Shown one piece after another: positions 1-6,718 of a stretch of 7,289 nucleotides of DNA. The notes beneath the pieces are model-generated. The model made no database searches. It was given only the letters and a program-made list of their open reading frames with translations, and had not been told where the DNA came from. The stretch's first letter is position 1, and each line of letters begins with the position of its first letter. The translations under genes were made by a program, and so were the position numbers. Origin of the DNA: JAHEYG01 sp044229775. Its GTDB lineage: Bacteria > Bacteroidota > Bacteroidia > B-17B0 > Aurantibacillaceae. The stretch spans positions 1 to 7,289 of the forward strand of contig JBGASH010000175.1 of NCBI GenBank assembly GCA_044229775.1. Reading direction: 5' to 3'.

Positions 1-848
1 AAAAAGCGACCATTCTTAATAAAAAAGAGATCATTTTTTTCGGTGGCGATAGCGAAGTTTTTATCATCAAACACTATCGTGTTAATTACAGCGCCGTGTG
101 TCCAATTGGTAAAGAATGGAAATCGTTCAAACGATTTTGTTTTGAGGTTTAAGAAACAAACTCCCGAATCCTGCATCGAAATGATCATCCGTTCTGTACT
201 GTATGAACTGATGTTTCTCACAATATTATCGGGCAGTCCATCTTTATTGGAAATGATGCTTAATTTAGGTTTTGATTCAATGTTTGAAATATAGGTAATG
301 CCCGCGTCGGTTCCGCACCATAAAAAACGGTTAATGTATTGCATGTTATAAATAACATTATCTGAAATACCGTTTTCGGTTGTATAGTGCTCAACGGTTT
401 TTCCATCAACCATAAAAAGCCCGTCGCCATAGGTACTTAAAAAAACCCTTTTGTTTTCGCTCACATAAAAGGAAGTGATTTTGTTCTTTGGGCGGTCTTT
501 CGAAAAAGTGATAGAATCAATTTGTTTGTTGGGTTTAACAAAATACACGTTACCGTTTTCGGTACCGGCCCAGATTGTGCCCGCGTTGTCGGCAAAAATA
601 GCGGTGATCTTTGGGTCATTGATGCCATTTTCCTTTCGGTAAAATTCTGTATTTTTTCCATCAAAACGGATAATACCTTCGTCGGTACCTATCCATAAAA
701 ACCCATTCTTGTCTTGAGTGATGCAATTGAAGGACACTTCCTTTTTACCGGAAATGCTAAAGTAATTCTTAATAAAATATTGCGAATAGGAATTAAATTG
801 AAGAGCCGTGAACGAAATAAAAAAAAGAATAACTCTGCAACGAAGCAT
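1..848 (-). CDS. Two-component regulator propeller protein (sensor), N-terminal part, cut by the left window edge
   Basis: Reading leftward from ATG at 848-846, the frame stays open for 282 codons and runs off the window, so the C-terminus is missing. Residues 1-23 form a signal peptide (charged start, hydrophobic core, SYSQ end). Short repeats typical of regulator-propeller blades follow: GFLWIGTDEG (49-58), TIWAGTENG (91-99), a blade with STYGDG (138-143), FLWCGTDAG (175-183), and NKDGLPDNIV (201-210). In Bacteroidota such periplasmic propellers usually precede a membrane segment and either a histidine kinase/LytTR-type sensor or a hybrid two-component output domain. Which one applies cannot be seen here. 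The gene starts 3 bases after the YceI stop, so the two are probably translated from one mRNA. The blade repeats and signal peptide are directly visible; a signalling role is inferred from the family. Confidence 0.85.
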   Translation of the reverse strand, partial: MLRCRVILFFISFTALQFNSYSQYFIKNYFSISGKKEVSFNCITQDKNGFLWIGTDEGIIRFDGKNTEFYRKENGINDPKITAIFADNAGTIWAGTENGNVYFVKPNKQIDSITFSKDRPKNKITSFYVSENKRVFLSTYGDGLFMVDGKTVEHYTTENGISDNVIYNMQYINRFLWCGTDAGITYISNIESKPKLSIISNKDGLPDNIVRNISSYSTERMIISMQDSGVCFLNLKTKSFERFPFFTNWTHGAVINTIVFDDKNFAIATEKNDLFFIKNGRF

Positions 849-851
849 AAT

Positions 852-1397
852 TTAAGCTTTGGGTTTTAAACTTGCTTTTACCTGAACCATGATAACGGCC
901 GCAATTTTTTGATTAACGATCTTAGGGATTTTAATATTGTGATCTGCCAAAGGCACATCTATGTCCGATTCAATATCAATTTGTTTGTCTTTAACGGTAA
1001 CTTTTACTTTAATGATTCGTTCTTTTGAGGTACCATGGATATTAAGTGTTCCCTTGGCACGAATAGTATAGGTACCGGGTTTGCTTAAGTCAACATCTTC
1101 AATGATCTTACCTTTAAATTCGGAGGTTTTATATTTATTGGCCTCCATATAGTTCTCAAGGAAATGCTCCTTTTGCAGGGCGCTGTTAAAGCCTTCGAAG
1201 CTTGAAACCACCACCGAAAACGCCACGTTCTTTGTAGGAATTTCAATACCTCCCGACGTTTTATTACTGGTAGCTTTTATGAGTTCAAGCGGTGCTTCCG
1301 AAGTAAACTTTGTAACGCCGTCTTTACAAAAATAAAGCTGCGAAAAAATAAATCCGGGAGAGGCTAAAAATATAAAAACACAAATTCTTTTTAACAT
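852..1397 (-). CDS. YceI-like exported protein
   Basis: This encodes 181 residues starting at ATG 1397-1395. Residues 1-20 are a signal peptide (MLKRICVFIF then a hydrophobic run ending FSQ), so the mature protein should be periplasmic. The rest matches the YceI beta-barrel pattern: FTSEAPLELIKATS (31-44) resembles the opening strand, HFLENYMEANKYKTSEFKG (78-96) resembles the family's aspartate/asparagine-phenylalanine segment before the conserved F-K/S, and GTLNIHGTSKERIIKVKV (106-123) resembles the G-x-L-x-I-x-G-x-T-K-x-x strand pair. YceI proteins are small lipocalin-like barrels that bind long isoprenoid or fatty ligands; the ligand here is unknown. The length is normal for the family. 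The stop lies 3 bases before the propeller sensor gene, which suggests an operon. The barrel assignment is fairly safe, but no specific function is claimed. Confidence 0.85.
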   Translation of the reverse strand: MLKRICVFIFLASPGFIFSQLYFCKDGVTKFTSEAPLELIKATSNKTSGGIEIPTKNVAFSVVVSSFEGFNSALQKEHFLENYMEANKYKTSEFKGKIIEDVDLSKPGTYTIRAKGTLNIHGTSKERIIKVKVTVKDKQIDIESDIDVPLADHNIKIPKIVNQKIAAVIMVQVKASLKPKA

Positions 1398-1451
1398 AAA
1401 AAATTAATCAAGTAAATATAAACGTTTTTTATTTATTGGTATCAAAAAGGG

Positions 1452-1482
1452 TAAAATTATCTTGAAAATCAGAAATTTGCAA
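1452..1482 (-). promoter_or_regulatory. Possible promoter for the YceI/propeller pair
   Basis: In the 103-base gap between the radical SAM stop and the YceI start, the minus strand carries TTG (1482-1480), a 20-base spacer and TAATTTTA (1459-1452). This resembles the Bacteroidota -33 TTG / -7 TAnnTTTG layout, but the last base of the -7 element is A instead of G. In such AT-rich sequence it could be chance. I see no convincing hairpin terminator in this gap, so read-through from the radical SAM gene is also possible. Confidence 0.2.
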
Positions 1483-1500
1483 TTTTTTTATGCGATAAAT

Positions 1501-2520
1501 TTAAACTGTTTCTATCCAAACTTTTGTTCCCTCTGTACAATTGGTACAAATATCAATTTCTTTGCGCGACCTTAATATGGATGCCCTGAAATTTTGATAT
1601 TTTTCCGATTCCCAAATTGGTTTAAAAGCCATTTTTTTTAAGTCGCCTAATTGGTGTTTCGCGTCCTTATCAAAACAGCAGGGTACCATTAACCCATCCC
1701 ATGTAATTACACATCCACTCCACATTCGCCAGCATTGGTTCAGAAGTTTATTTTTTATTTGCCATTTTCCTCCCGACAATTGTTTATACCGGGCATATTT
1801 TTCAATGGTAGGGATCAAAGCATTGCCATTCTCAAAATCATAAACCTGGGCAGTTTTAAAAACCACTTTATCAACACCAATTTCGTCGGCTATTTTTTGT
1901 ATCGCTTCAAGTTCATTTTGATTGGGTTTAACCACTAAAAACTGGAATACTACCAAAGGCGTTTTGCTGTTTAGTTTTTGACGCCATTTCAACACATTTT
2001 TTGTACCTTCTATTACCTTATTTAGCTCACCTCCAATACGATACTGTTCGTAACTGTGTTGGGTAGCCCCATCAATAGAAATAATAAGCTTATCTAGCTT
2101 ACTTTCAATGGTTTTCATCGCATTTTCGTCATTCAAATAATGGGCGTTTGTGCTGGTGATAGTAAAGATCCCGTTCTCGGAAGCGTGTTTAACCATTTCC
2201 AAGAAGCGCGGATTTAAGAAAGGTTCACCCTGAAAATAAAATGTAAGATTAATCAAAGTGCTTTTTAACTCGGAAATGATTTTTTTAAAAAATTCCGGTT
2301 CTAACATGCCGGTTGGCCGCGAAAATTGGCGTAATCCACTAGGGCATTCGGGACATCTTAAATTGCAACTGGTGGTTGGTTCGACAGAAATGCTTATAGG
2401 CATTCCTTTGTGCAGATTTTTTTTTAAATTTTTTGATAGATGGTACGAAACAAAAACGCCGACCGCATTGGTAATTTTGCGCCATTTTAGCTTTTTTAAT
2501 ATCAACAAATTTTCTTTCAA
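1501..2520 (-). CDS. Radical SAM protein with SPASM-type C-terminal cysteines
   Basis: This encodes 339 residues. The radical SAM cluster motif C-N-L-R-C-P-E-C (Cys52, Cys56, Cys59) follows SVEPTTS, which is typical of the family. QGEP (97-100) is the GGEP-like SAM-binding motif, and KLIISIDG (144-151) is a core strand. The C-terminus has a cysteine set like an auxiliary-cluster SPASM/twitch domain: Cys263, Cys270, the Cys281-Cys282 pair, and C-T-N-C at 325-328. The protein is soluble and probably cytoplasmic. SPASM proteins often modify ribosomal peptides or act as enzyme maturases, but I see no precursor peptide beside this one, so the substrate is unknown. The start is a TTG at 2520-2518: an in-frame TGA lies three codons upstream and the next ATG is codon 40, too close to the motif. 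TTG codons 5 and 6 are alternative starts. Confidence 0.9.
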   Translation of the reverse strand: MKENLLILKKLKWRKITNAVGVFVSYHLSKNLKKNLHKGMPISISVEPTTSCNLRCPECPSGLRQFSRPTGMLEPEFFKKIISELKSTLINLTFYFQGEPFLNPRFLEMVKHASENGIFTITSTNAHYLNDENAMKTIESKLDKLIISIDGATQHSYEQYRIGGELNKVIEGTKNVLKWRQKLNSKTPLVVFQFLVVKPNQNELEAIQKIADEIGVDKVVFKTAQVYDFENGNALIPTIEKYARYKQLSGGKWQIKNKLLNQCWRMWSGCVITWDGLMVPCCFDKDAKHQLGDLKKMAFKPIWESEKYQNFRASILRSRKEIDICTNCTEGTKVWIETV

Positions 2521-2533
2521 ATCAGGTCAAATT

Positions 2534-2541
2534 CAAAAGTA
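2534..2541 (-). promoter_or_regulatory. Candidate -7 element (TACTTTTG) for the radical SAM gene
   Basis: The minus strand reads TACTTTTG, an exact match to the Bacteroidota -7 consensus TAnnTTTG, 13 bases before the TTG start of the radical SAM gene. No good TTG -33 element sits about 20 bases further upstream. If it is used, transcription would begin only about 8 bases before the start codon, giving an almost leaderless mRNA. The match is direct; its use as a promoter is inferred. Confidence 0.3.
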
Positions 2542-2695
2542 CGGAATACTCCTTTTTAAAACTATTCTAAACAAAAACTATTATTTATCGATATAAAATT
2601 GCTATTGGTCTCATCGCCCTTATTTAGAATCAGTATAAATTAGAAAATGTGTTAAAAAAATTTAAAATTTAAGGGTTTAGTTTGATTACTTCTGC

Positions 2696-2703
2696 TAAAT
2701 TTG
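2696..2703 (+). promoter_or_regulatory. Candidate -7 element (TAAATTTG) for the actAB operon
   Basis: TAAATTTG matches the Bacteroidota -7 consensus TAnnTTTG exactly. It lies between a very AT-rich stretch (2651-2670) and actA. The -33 region is poor: the nearest TTTG (2681-2684) is too close, and 2673-2678 (GGGTTT) is only a weak match. Expected initiation would be near 2710, leaving a leader of about 70 bases before the preferred actA ATG. The alternative GTG at 2726 also lies downstream of it, so the promoter does not decide between the two starts. Confidence 0.45.
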
Positions 2704-2782
2704 CGCCCAACAATCTGTCATAAAAGTGTCATCGAACAAACAAAAAATCACAGTTTCTCGTTCAAATAATACTTATAATATT

Positions 2783-4063
2783 ATGTCTCATTTTTCTTTA
2801 AAATCGTTATTTGGCGCGGTTTTAATGTTGGTGTGTTTTACATACAACATTCAAGCTCAAGACGGCGCAAAAATATTCAAACAAAATTGTGCGGTTTGCC
2901 ACGATTCTCATGGCGACAGACACGGAACCGGTCCCGGATTAAAGGGCGTTTTTGACAGGGTTCCGAAAGATCCTTCTGCGGATGCCTGGCTCCATAAATG
3001 GATCATTAATAACGAAAAAGTTATTAAGAGCGGTGATGCTTATGCCAACAAGATTTTAAAAGATAATGGCGGAGCTGCCATGACCGTTTTTGAAGGACAG
3101 TTAACTGATAAAGATGTAGATGCAATTTTAGCGTTTTTAAAAGGCCCTGCTCCGGTTGTTGCCGGACCAAAAGGACCAACTGGTGGACCGGAAGGTGTTG
3201 CTGCTGAAAACGTGGGTGGAATTGATCCTTTGTTCTTGCTTTTAGGTTCTATTGTTCTTCTTTCAATTTTGATCGGGGCTTTCAGAAGTGTTAGAACTTC
3301 ATTACAAAATACCGCTAACCGTAGCGAAGGAAAAGCTGAAAATCCCGATGTTACTTTCTGGGAAGAGGTTAGAGGATGGATCGGCACCAATCGCCGTTTA
3401 GTTGGTGTGTTCTCGATCATTATTGTTTTCATGGGAATGAAGAGCTGCTGGAATGCCTGTTTCGATATCGGTGTTTACTACGATTGGGAAACGAAAAAAG
3501 GGTATAAGCCTGAACAGCCAATTAAATTTTCTCATAAAATTCACGCAGGCGATAACGAAATTGCTTGTCAGTATTGCCACAATACCGTTGAAAAATCACG
3601 TCACGCCAGCATTCCTTCTGTGAATGTTTGTATGAATTGCCATAAAGGAATTCAGGAAGGTGCTGTTACCGGAAAAGTAGAGATCCAAAAAATTTATGAT
3701 GCTGCAGGGTTTGATCCGGCTTCAGGAAAATACACCGGAAATACAAATCCATTGAAATGGATCAAGGTTCATAACCTGCCAGATCACGTGTACTTTAACC
3801 ACTCACAACACGTAGTGGTAGGAAAATTAGATTGCGCGAATTGCCATGGTGATGTTAAAAGTATGACCGTTGCTGAACAAAAATCACCATTGACCATGAA
3901 GTGGTGTATTGAGTGCCACCGTAAAACCGAAGTGGTTATGGAAGGTAACGCTTACTATGAAAAATTACACAAAGCATTAAAAGAAAAATACAAAGGACAG
4001 TACGATGTTAAGTTCACCGTTGATAAGATCGGCGGACTTGAATGTGCTAAATGTCATTACTAA
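2783..4063 (+). CDS. actA: Alternative complex III subunit ActA: six-haem cytochrome c with N-terminal monohaem domain
   Basis: ActA carries electrons from the ActB iron-sulfur subunit toward the terminal oxidase on the periplasmic face. From ATG 2783 the protein has 426 residues. Residues 1-25 are a signal peptide ending IQAQ. A class I monohaem cytochrome c domain follows (CAVCH 36-40; likely axial Met100 in AAMTVFEG). A Gly/Pro-rich linker (121-140) leads to two hydrophobic segments at about 148-167 and 205-222. A pentahaem part then carries CQYCH (262), CMNCH (283), CANCH (351), CIECH (375) and CAKCH (421). An in-frame GTG at 2726 would add 19 polar residues before the signal peptide; I prefer the ATG because it gives a normal signal sequence. 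actB begins 26 bases downstream, the usual complex III order. Six CXXCH sites are directly visible. The N-terminal domain probably corresponds to a monohaem subunit that is separate in some lineages; this is inferred. Confidence 0.93.
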   Translation: MSHFSLKSLFGAVLMLVCFTYNIQAQDGAKIFKQNCAVCHDSHGDRHGTGPGLKGVFDRVPKDPSADAWLHKWIINNEKVIKSGDAYANKILKDNGGAAMTVFEGQLTDKDVDAILAFLKGPAPVVAGPKGPTGGPEGVAAENVGGIDPLFLLLGSIVLLSILIGAFRSVRTSLQNTANRSEGKAENPDVTFWEEVRGWIGTNRRLVGVFSIIIVFMGMKSCWNACFDIGVYYDWETKKGYKPEQPIKFSHKIHAGDNEIACQYCHNTVEKSRHASIPSVNVCMNCHKGIQEGAVTGKVEIQKIYDAAGFDPASGKYTGNTNPLKWIKVHNLPDHVYFNHSQHVVVGKLDCANCHGDVKSMTVAEQKSPLTMKWCIECHRKTEVVMEGNAYYEKLHKALKEKYKGQYDVKFTVDKIGGLECAKCHY

Positions 4064-4089
4064 AAATCGCTACTAACGAATTATAAAAG

Positions 4090-4587
4090 ATGTCTATGTC
4101 AAAAAAATACTGGAGAGGCTTATCCGAATTAAACGAAAGCCCTGAATTTTTAAAGCAACATCAAAATGAATTTGCTGAACCACTTCCTATAGATGAATTT
4201 CTAAATGAAGATGAAGCAAAATCTGATGGTACAACCCGTAGAGATTTCCTAAAGGTTATGGGCTTTTCAACTGCTGCCGTAGCATTGGCCGCTTGCGAAA
4301 CACCTGTTAACAAAGCGATCCCTTATTTGGTAAAACCCGAAGAAGTAACTCCGGGCGTTGCTAATTTTTACGCAACTACTTTTTACGATGGACACGATTA
4401 CGCTTCTATATTGGTAAAAACACGTGAAGGCCGTCCTGTAAAGATCGAAGGAAACGAAATGTCGGGTGTATCACGTGGTGGAACAAGCGCGCGCGTTCAG
4501 GCATCTGTTTTAGGTTTATACGACGGTGCCCGTTTAAATGGTCCTTTTAGCCAGCGGAAGTCAGCCAACCACCTGGAAGAATGCTGA
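4090..4587 (+). CDS. actB: ActB segment 1: N-terminus with Tat-like signal
   Basis: This is the start of ActB, open from ATG 4090 (a second ATG lies at 4096). KKYWRGLSEL near the start is typical of ActB. T-T-R-R-D-F-L-K (48-55), a short hydrophobic stretch and L-A-A-C (Cys69) form a twin-arginine-type signal with a lipobox-like end, consistent with export of a folded cofactor protein and possible lipid anchoring. VKTREGRPVKIEGN (about 115-128) is the segment that opens the molybdopterin-oxidoreductase fold. The homologous frame holds to about 4548 (ARLNGP); the remaining residues to the stop at 4587 are out of frame. Continuing in the next frame at 4550 gives A-S-G-S-Q-P-T-T-W-K, which restores the expected sequence. 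Confidence 0.8.
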   Translation: MSMSKKYWRGLSELNESPEFLKQHQNEFAEPLPIDEFLNEDEAKSDGTTRRDFLKVMGFSTAAVALAACETPVNKAIPYLVKPEEVTPGVANFYATTFYDGHDYASILVKTREGRPVKIEGNEMSGVSRGGTSARVQASVLGLYDGARLNGPFSQRKSANHLEEC

Positions 4588-6265
4588 CGAGACGGTTGCC
4601 AAAGCCTTAAATTCTGGTCCTATTCGCATCTTAACTTCTACTATTATCAGCCCTTCTACTAAAGCGGTAGTGGCCGAGTTCATAGCTAAATACCCAAACA
4701 CCGAGCACGTAACTTACGATGCCGTTTCTTATTCGGCGATGATAGAAGCCAATAAAAACGTTTTTGGTAAATCGGTTGTTTCTTCTTACGATTTCAGCAA
4801 AGCAAAAACCATTGTTGGTGTAGCTTGCGATTTTTTAGGAACCTGGTTAAACCCAATAGAATTTGCAAAACAATTCAGTAAAACCCGTAAAGTAACAAAG
4901 GCCAATCCTGAAATGAGCCGTCATTATCATTTCGAGGCTAATCTTTCTTTAACCGGAGCGAATGCCGATTACCGTTATATGGTAAAACCATCCGAGTATG
5001 GTAAGGTAATTACAGCTTTATTTAATTTGGTGGCGGGTTCTACCGGTAACCCAACAGTTTCGGGCGACACAAAAATTTCAAATGCCGATGCTGAAAAAGC
5101 GATCGCAAGAGTGGCGAAAGAATTATTAGATAACAAAGGTAATTCCATCGTTGTTTGCGGTGCAAACGATGAAGGCATTCAAACTTTGGTTAATGGTATC
5201 AATAAAATGTTGGATAATTACGGTAAAACCGTTGATTATACCACCCCATATAATACAAAACAAGGAAACGATAAAGAATTTGCTGAATTAGTTGGTGAAA
5301 TGAACAGTGGTAAGGTTAAAGTATTAATGACCTATAACTGTAATCCGGTTTATACCGCCCCTGCTTCATTAAAATTTGGTGATGCATTGGCAAAAGTTCC
5401 TTTTAAAGTTTCTTTCTCTCAACATTTGGATGAAACTTCTAAAATGGCCGATGTGGTTTGTCCGGATCATCATTACCTCGAGTCATGGGGCGATGCCAAT
5501 CCAAAAGCCGGCCACTTTAGTTTACAACAACCTACTATCAGTCCAATTTATAGCGCTCCGCGTTACGAAGGAACCCGTCAGTTTCAGGATTCTTTATTGG
5601 CATGGGCAGGTGTTAAATCCGACTACTATTCTTACTTAACGGCTTATTGGCATAATCATATTTTCCCTCAACAAGGAAGATATTTGGATTTTCCTTCTTT
5701 CTGGACACGCTCATTACACGACGGCGTTTTAAAAGTGAATGTTATTAAAGACCTTCCTTTTGTACCAGCTAAAATTGATTCTACAGGTAAGATAGAAGCT
5801 AACGGTGTGGCTGTAGCTGCTGCATTGGTTAACGATTCAGCTGCGGCAAAAACCCCTGAGGTTAAAGTTGAAAAAGAAATGGCACCTGTAACGGAGACAT
5901 TACCTACTCCTGATTATAACAAGGCCGCTTCAATGGCTACTTCAGTAAAAGGCGGAGCTTTAGAATTATACGTTTACGAAAAAGTTTCTTTAGGGAACGG
6001 TAATCAAAGCAATAACCCTTGGTTAATGGAATTACCTGATCCTATCAGCAAAACAACCTGGGATAATTATATTACCATGTCGCCGGCCGATGTTAAGGCT
6101 ATGGGATTGAATGAAATGCTTCGTCAGGATAAAGATGGAAGTATTGCAACGCTTACTGTGAATGGTATTACTGAAAATATCCCTGTGTTACCACAGCCTG
6201 GTCAAATGCCTGGCACTATTGGTTGGTTTAGCATTAGGTTATGGAAGAAAAGCCGCTACATTTAG
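4538..6265 (+). CDS. actB: ActB segment 2: molybdopterin-oxidoreductase-like domain
   Basis: The true coding part runs from about 4550 to 6223; the first residues and the last dozen (after G-T-I-G) are out of frame. It holds most of the molybdopterin-oxidoreductase-like region: VACDFLGTWLNPIEFAKQF (about 4831-4878), M-T-Y-N-C-N-P-V-Y-T (around 5327), QHLDETSKMADVVCPDHHYL (about 5419-5478) and ESWGDANP. In family members this fold is a structural scaffold with no metal cofactor. A stretch near 5800-5940, rich in Ala, Val, Pro and charged residues, looks like a flexible insertion before the last domain piece, which includes LMELPDPISKTTWDNY (about 6024-6071). No ATG near 4538 would be a natural start, so this is not an independent gene. 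Confidence 0.8.
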   Translation: MVLLASGSQPTTWKNADETVAKALNSGPIRILTSTIISPSTKAVVAEFIAKYPNTEHVTYDAVSYSAMIEANKNVFGKSVVSSYDFSKAKTIVGVACDFLGTWLNPIEFAKQFSKTRKVTKANPEMSRHYHFEANLSLTGANADYRYMVKPSEYGKVITALFNLVAGSTGNPTVSGDTKISNADAEKAIARVAKELLDNKGNSIVVCGANDEGIQTLVNGINKMLDNYGKTVDYTTPYNTKQGNDKEFAELVGEMNSGKVKVLMTYNCNPVYTAPASLKFGDALAKVPFKVSFSQHLDETSKMADVVCPDHHYLESWGDANPKAGHFSLQQPTISPIYSAPRYEGTRQFQDSLLAWAGVKSDYYSYLTAYWHNHIFPQQGRYLDFPSFWTRSLHDGVLKVNVIKDLPFVPAKIDSTGKIEANGVAVAAALVNDSAAAKTPEVKVEKEMAPVTETLPTPDYNKAASMATSVKGGALELYVYEKVSLGNGNQSNNPWLMELPDPISKTTWDNYITMSPADVKAMGLNEMLRQDKDGSIATLTVNGITENIPVLPQPGQMPGTIGWFSIRLWKKSRYI

Positions 6266-6584
6266 AGTGGCATATAATGTTGGTGTAAATGCTTACCAGT
6301 TCTTAAATATATCCAACAATACTATTCAACACGCTGTACCTACTGTTACCGTAGCTAAAACAGAAGAGACACATCGTTTTGCCGCTACACTGATCCATCA
6401 CACGATCATGGGTCGTGAAGAAGCAATATTACGCGAAGTTTCATTAAAAGAATTTAAAGAAAAAGATAAAGAGGCGTTTAACCCATCGGCCATGATGATC
6501 ACGCACACTGGTAAAAAACATGTGAGTGAAGTGGATCTATGGAATGCACGAAAGATTAAATCACCAGTGGGGATTAACCATTGA
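6162..6584 (+). CDS. actB: ActB segment 3: junction between oxidoreductase-like and ferredoxin-like halves
   Basis: The homologous part starts at about 6225 with G-L-A-L-G-Y-G-R, a well-conserved ActB stretch that directly continues L-P-Q-P-G-Q-M-P-G-T-I-G of the preceding segment. It continues through AATLIHHTIMGREEAILRE to V-S-E-V-D-L-W-N at 6545. The final residues to the stop at 6584 are out of frame. Shifting one base at 6546 yields H-E-R-L-N-H-Q-W-G-L-T-I-D-M, the expected lead-in to the first iron-sulfur motif. The 5' part (6162-6224) is an out-of-frame overlap with segment 2. Confidence 0.75.
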   Translation: MVLLKISLCYHSLVKCLALLVGLALGYGRKAATFRVAYNVGVNAYQFLNISNNTIQHAVPTVTVAKTEETHRFAATLIHHTIMGREEAILREVSLKEFKEKDKEAFNPSAMMITHTGKKHVSEVDLWNARKIKSPVGINH

Positions 6585-6718
6585 CATGACCGTGTATTGG
6601 TTGTGCCGCTTGCGTTGTTGCCTGTACATCCGAAAATAACGTTGCGGTAGTTGGTAAAAAAGAAGTTACAAAAACACGTGATATGTTCTGGTTACGTATT
6701 GACAGGTATTATACCTGA
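6547..6718 (+). CDS. actB: ActB segment 4: first iron-sulfur cysteine motif (two short frames)
   Basis: Positions 6547-6594 read H-E-R-L-N-H-Q-W-G-L-T-I-D-M-T-V in one frame. From 6596 the next frame reads I-G-C-A-A-C-V-V-A-C-T-S-E-N-N and later T-R-D-M-F-W-L-R-I-D-R-Y-Y-T until a stop at 6716. This is the first ferredoxin-like cluster motif, C-x-x-C-x-x-C-x-x-x-C. Its first cysteine is missing exactly at the frame change: ACC GTG T ATT would read T-V-C-I-G if two bases (GT) were restored. The stop at 6716-6718 disappears on shifting one base, giving D-M-T-K-A-K. Confidence 0.7.

Noticed and set aside
43..294. Plus-strand open frame of 83 codons
   Set aside because: It lies antisense inside the propeller coding region, and its product has no recognisable features.
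1398..1500. Rho-independent terminator after the radical SAM gene
   Set aside because: Only AT-rich sequence with a short TTGCAA palindrome is present; there is no GC-containing hairpin followed by a T run.
2258..2596. Plus-strand open frame of 112 codons across the radical SAM start
   Set aside because: It is antisense to the conserved cysteine motif region; the translation is low in recognisable protein features and is explained by the opposite-strand gene.
2726..2782. GTG start at 2726 for actA
   Set aside because: It would place 19 polar residues before an otherwise normal signal peptide; the ATG at 2783 is preferred, although the GTG cannot be fully excluded.
3040..3580. Two minus-strand open frames within actA
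   Set aside because: They are antisense to a cytochrome with clear haem motifs and carry no domain signals of their own.
5376..5639. Plus-strand open frame of 87 codons inside actB
   Set aside because: It is an alternate-frame shadow of the oxidoreductase-like segment, whose own frame carries the family motifs.
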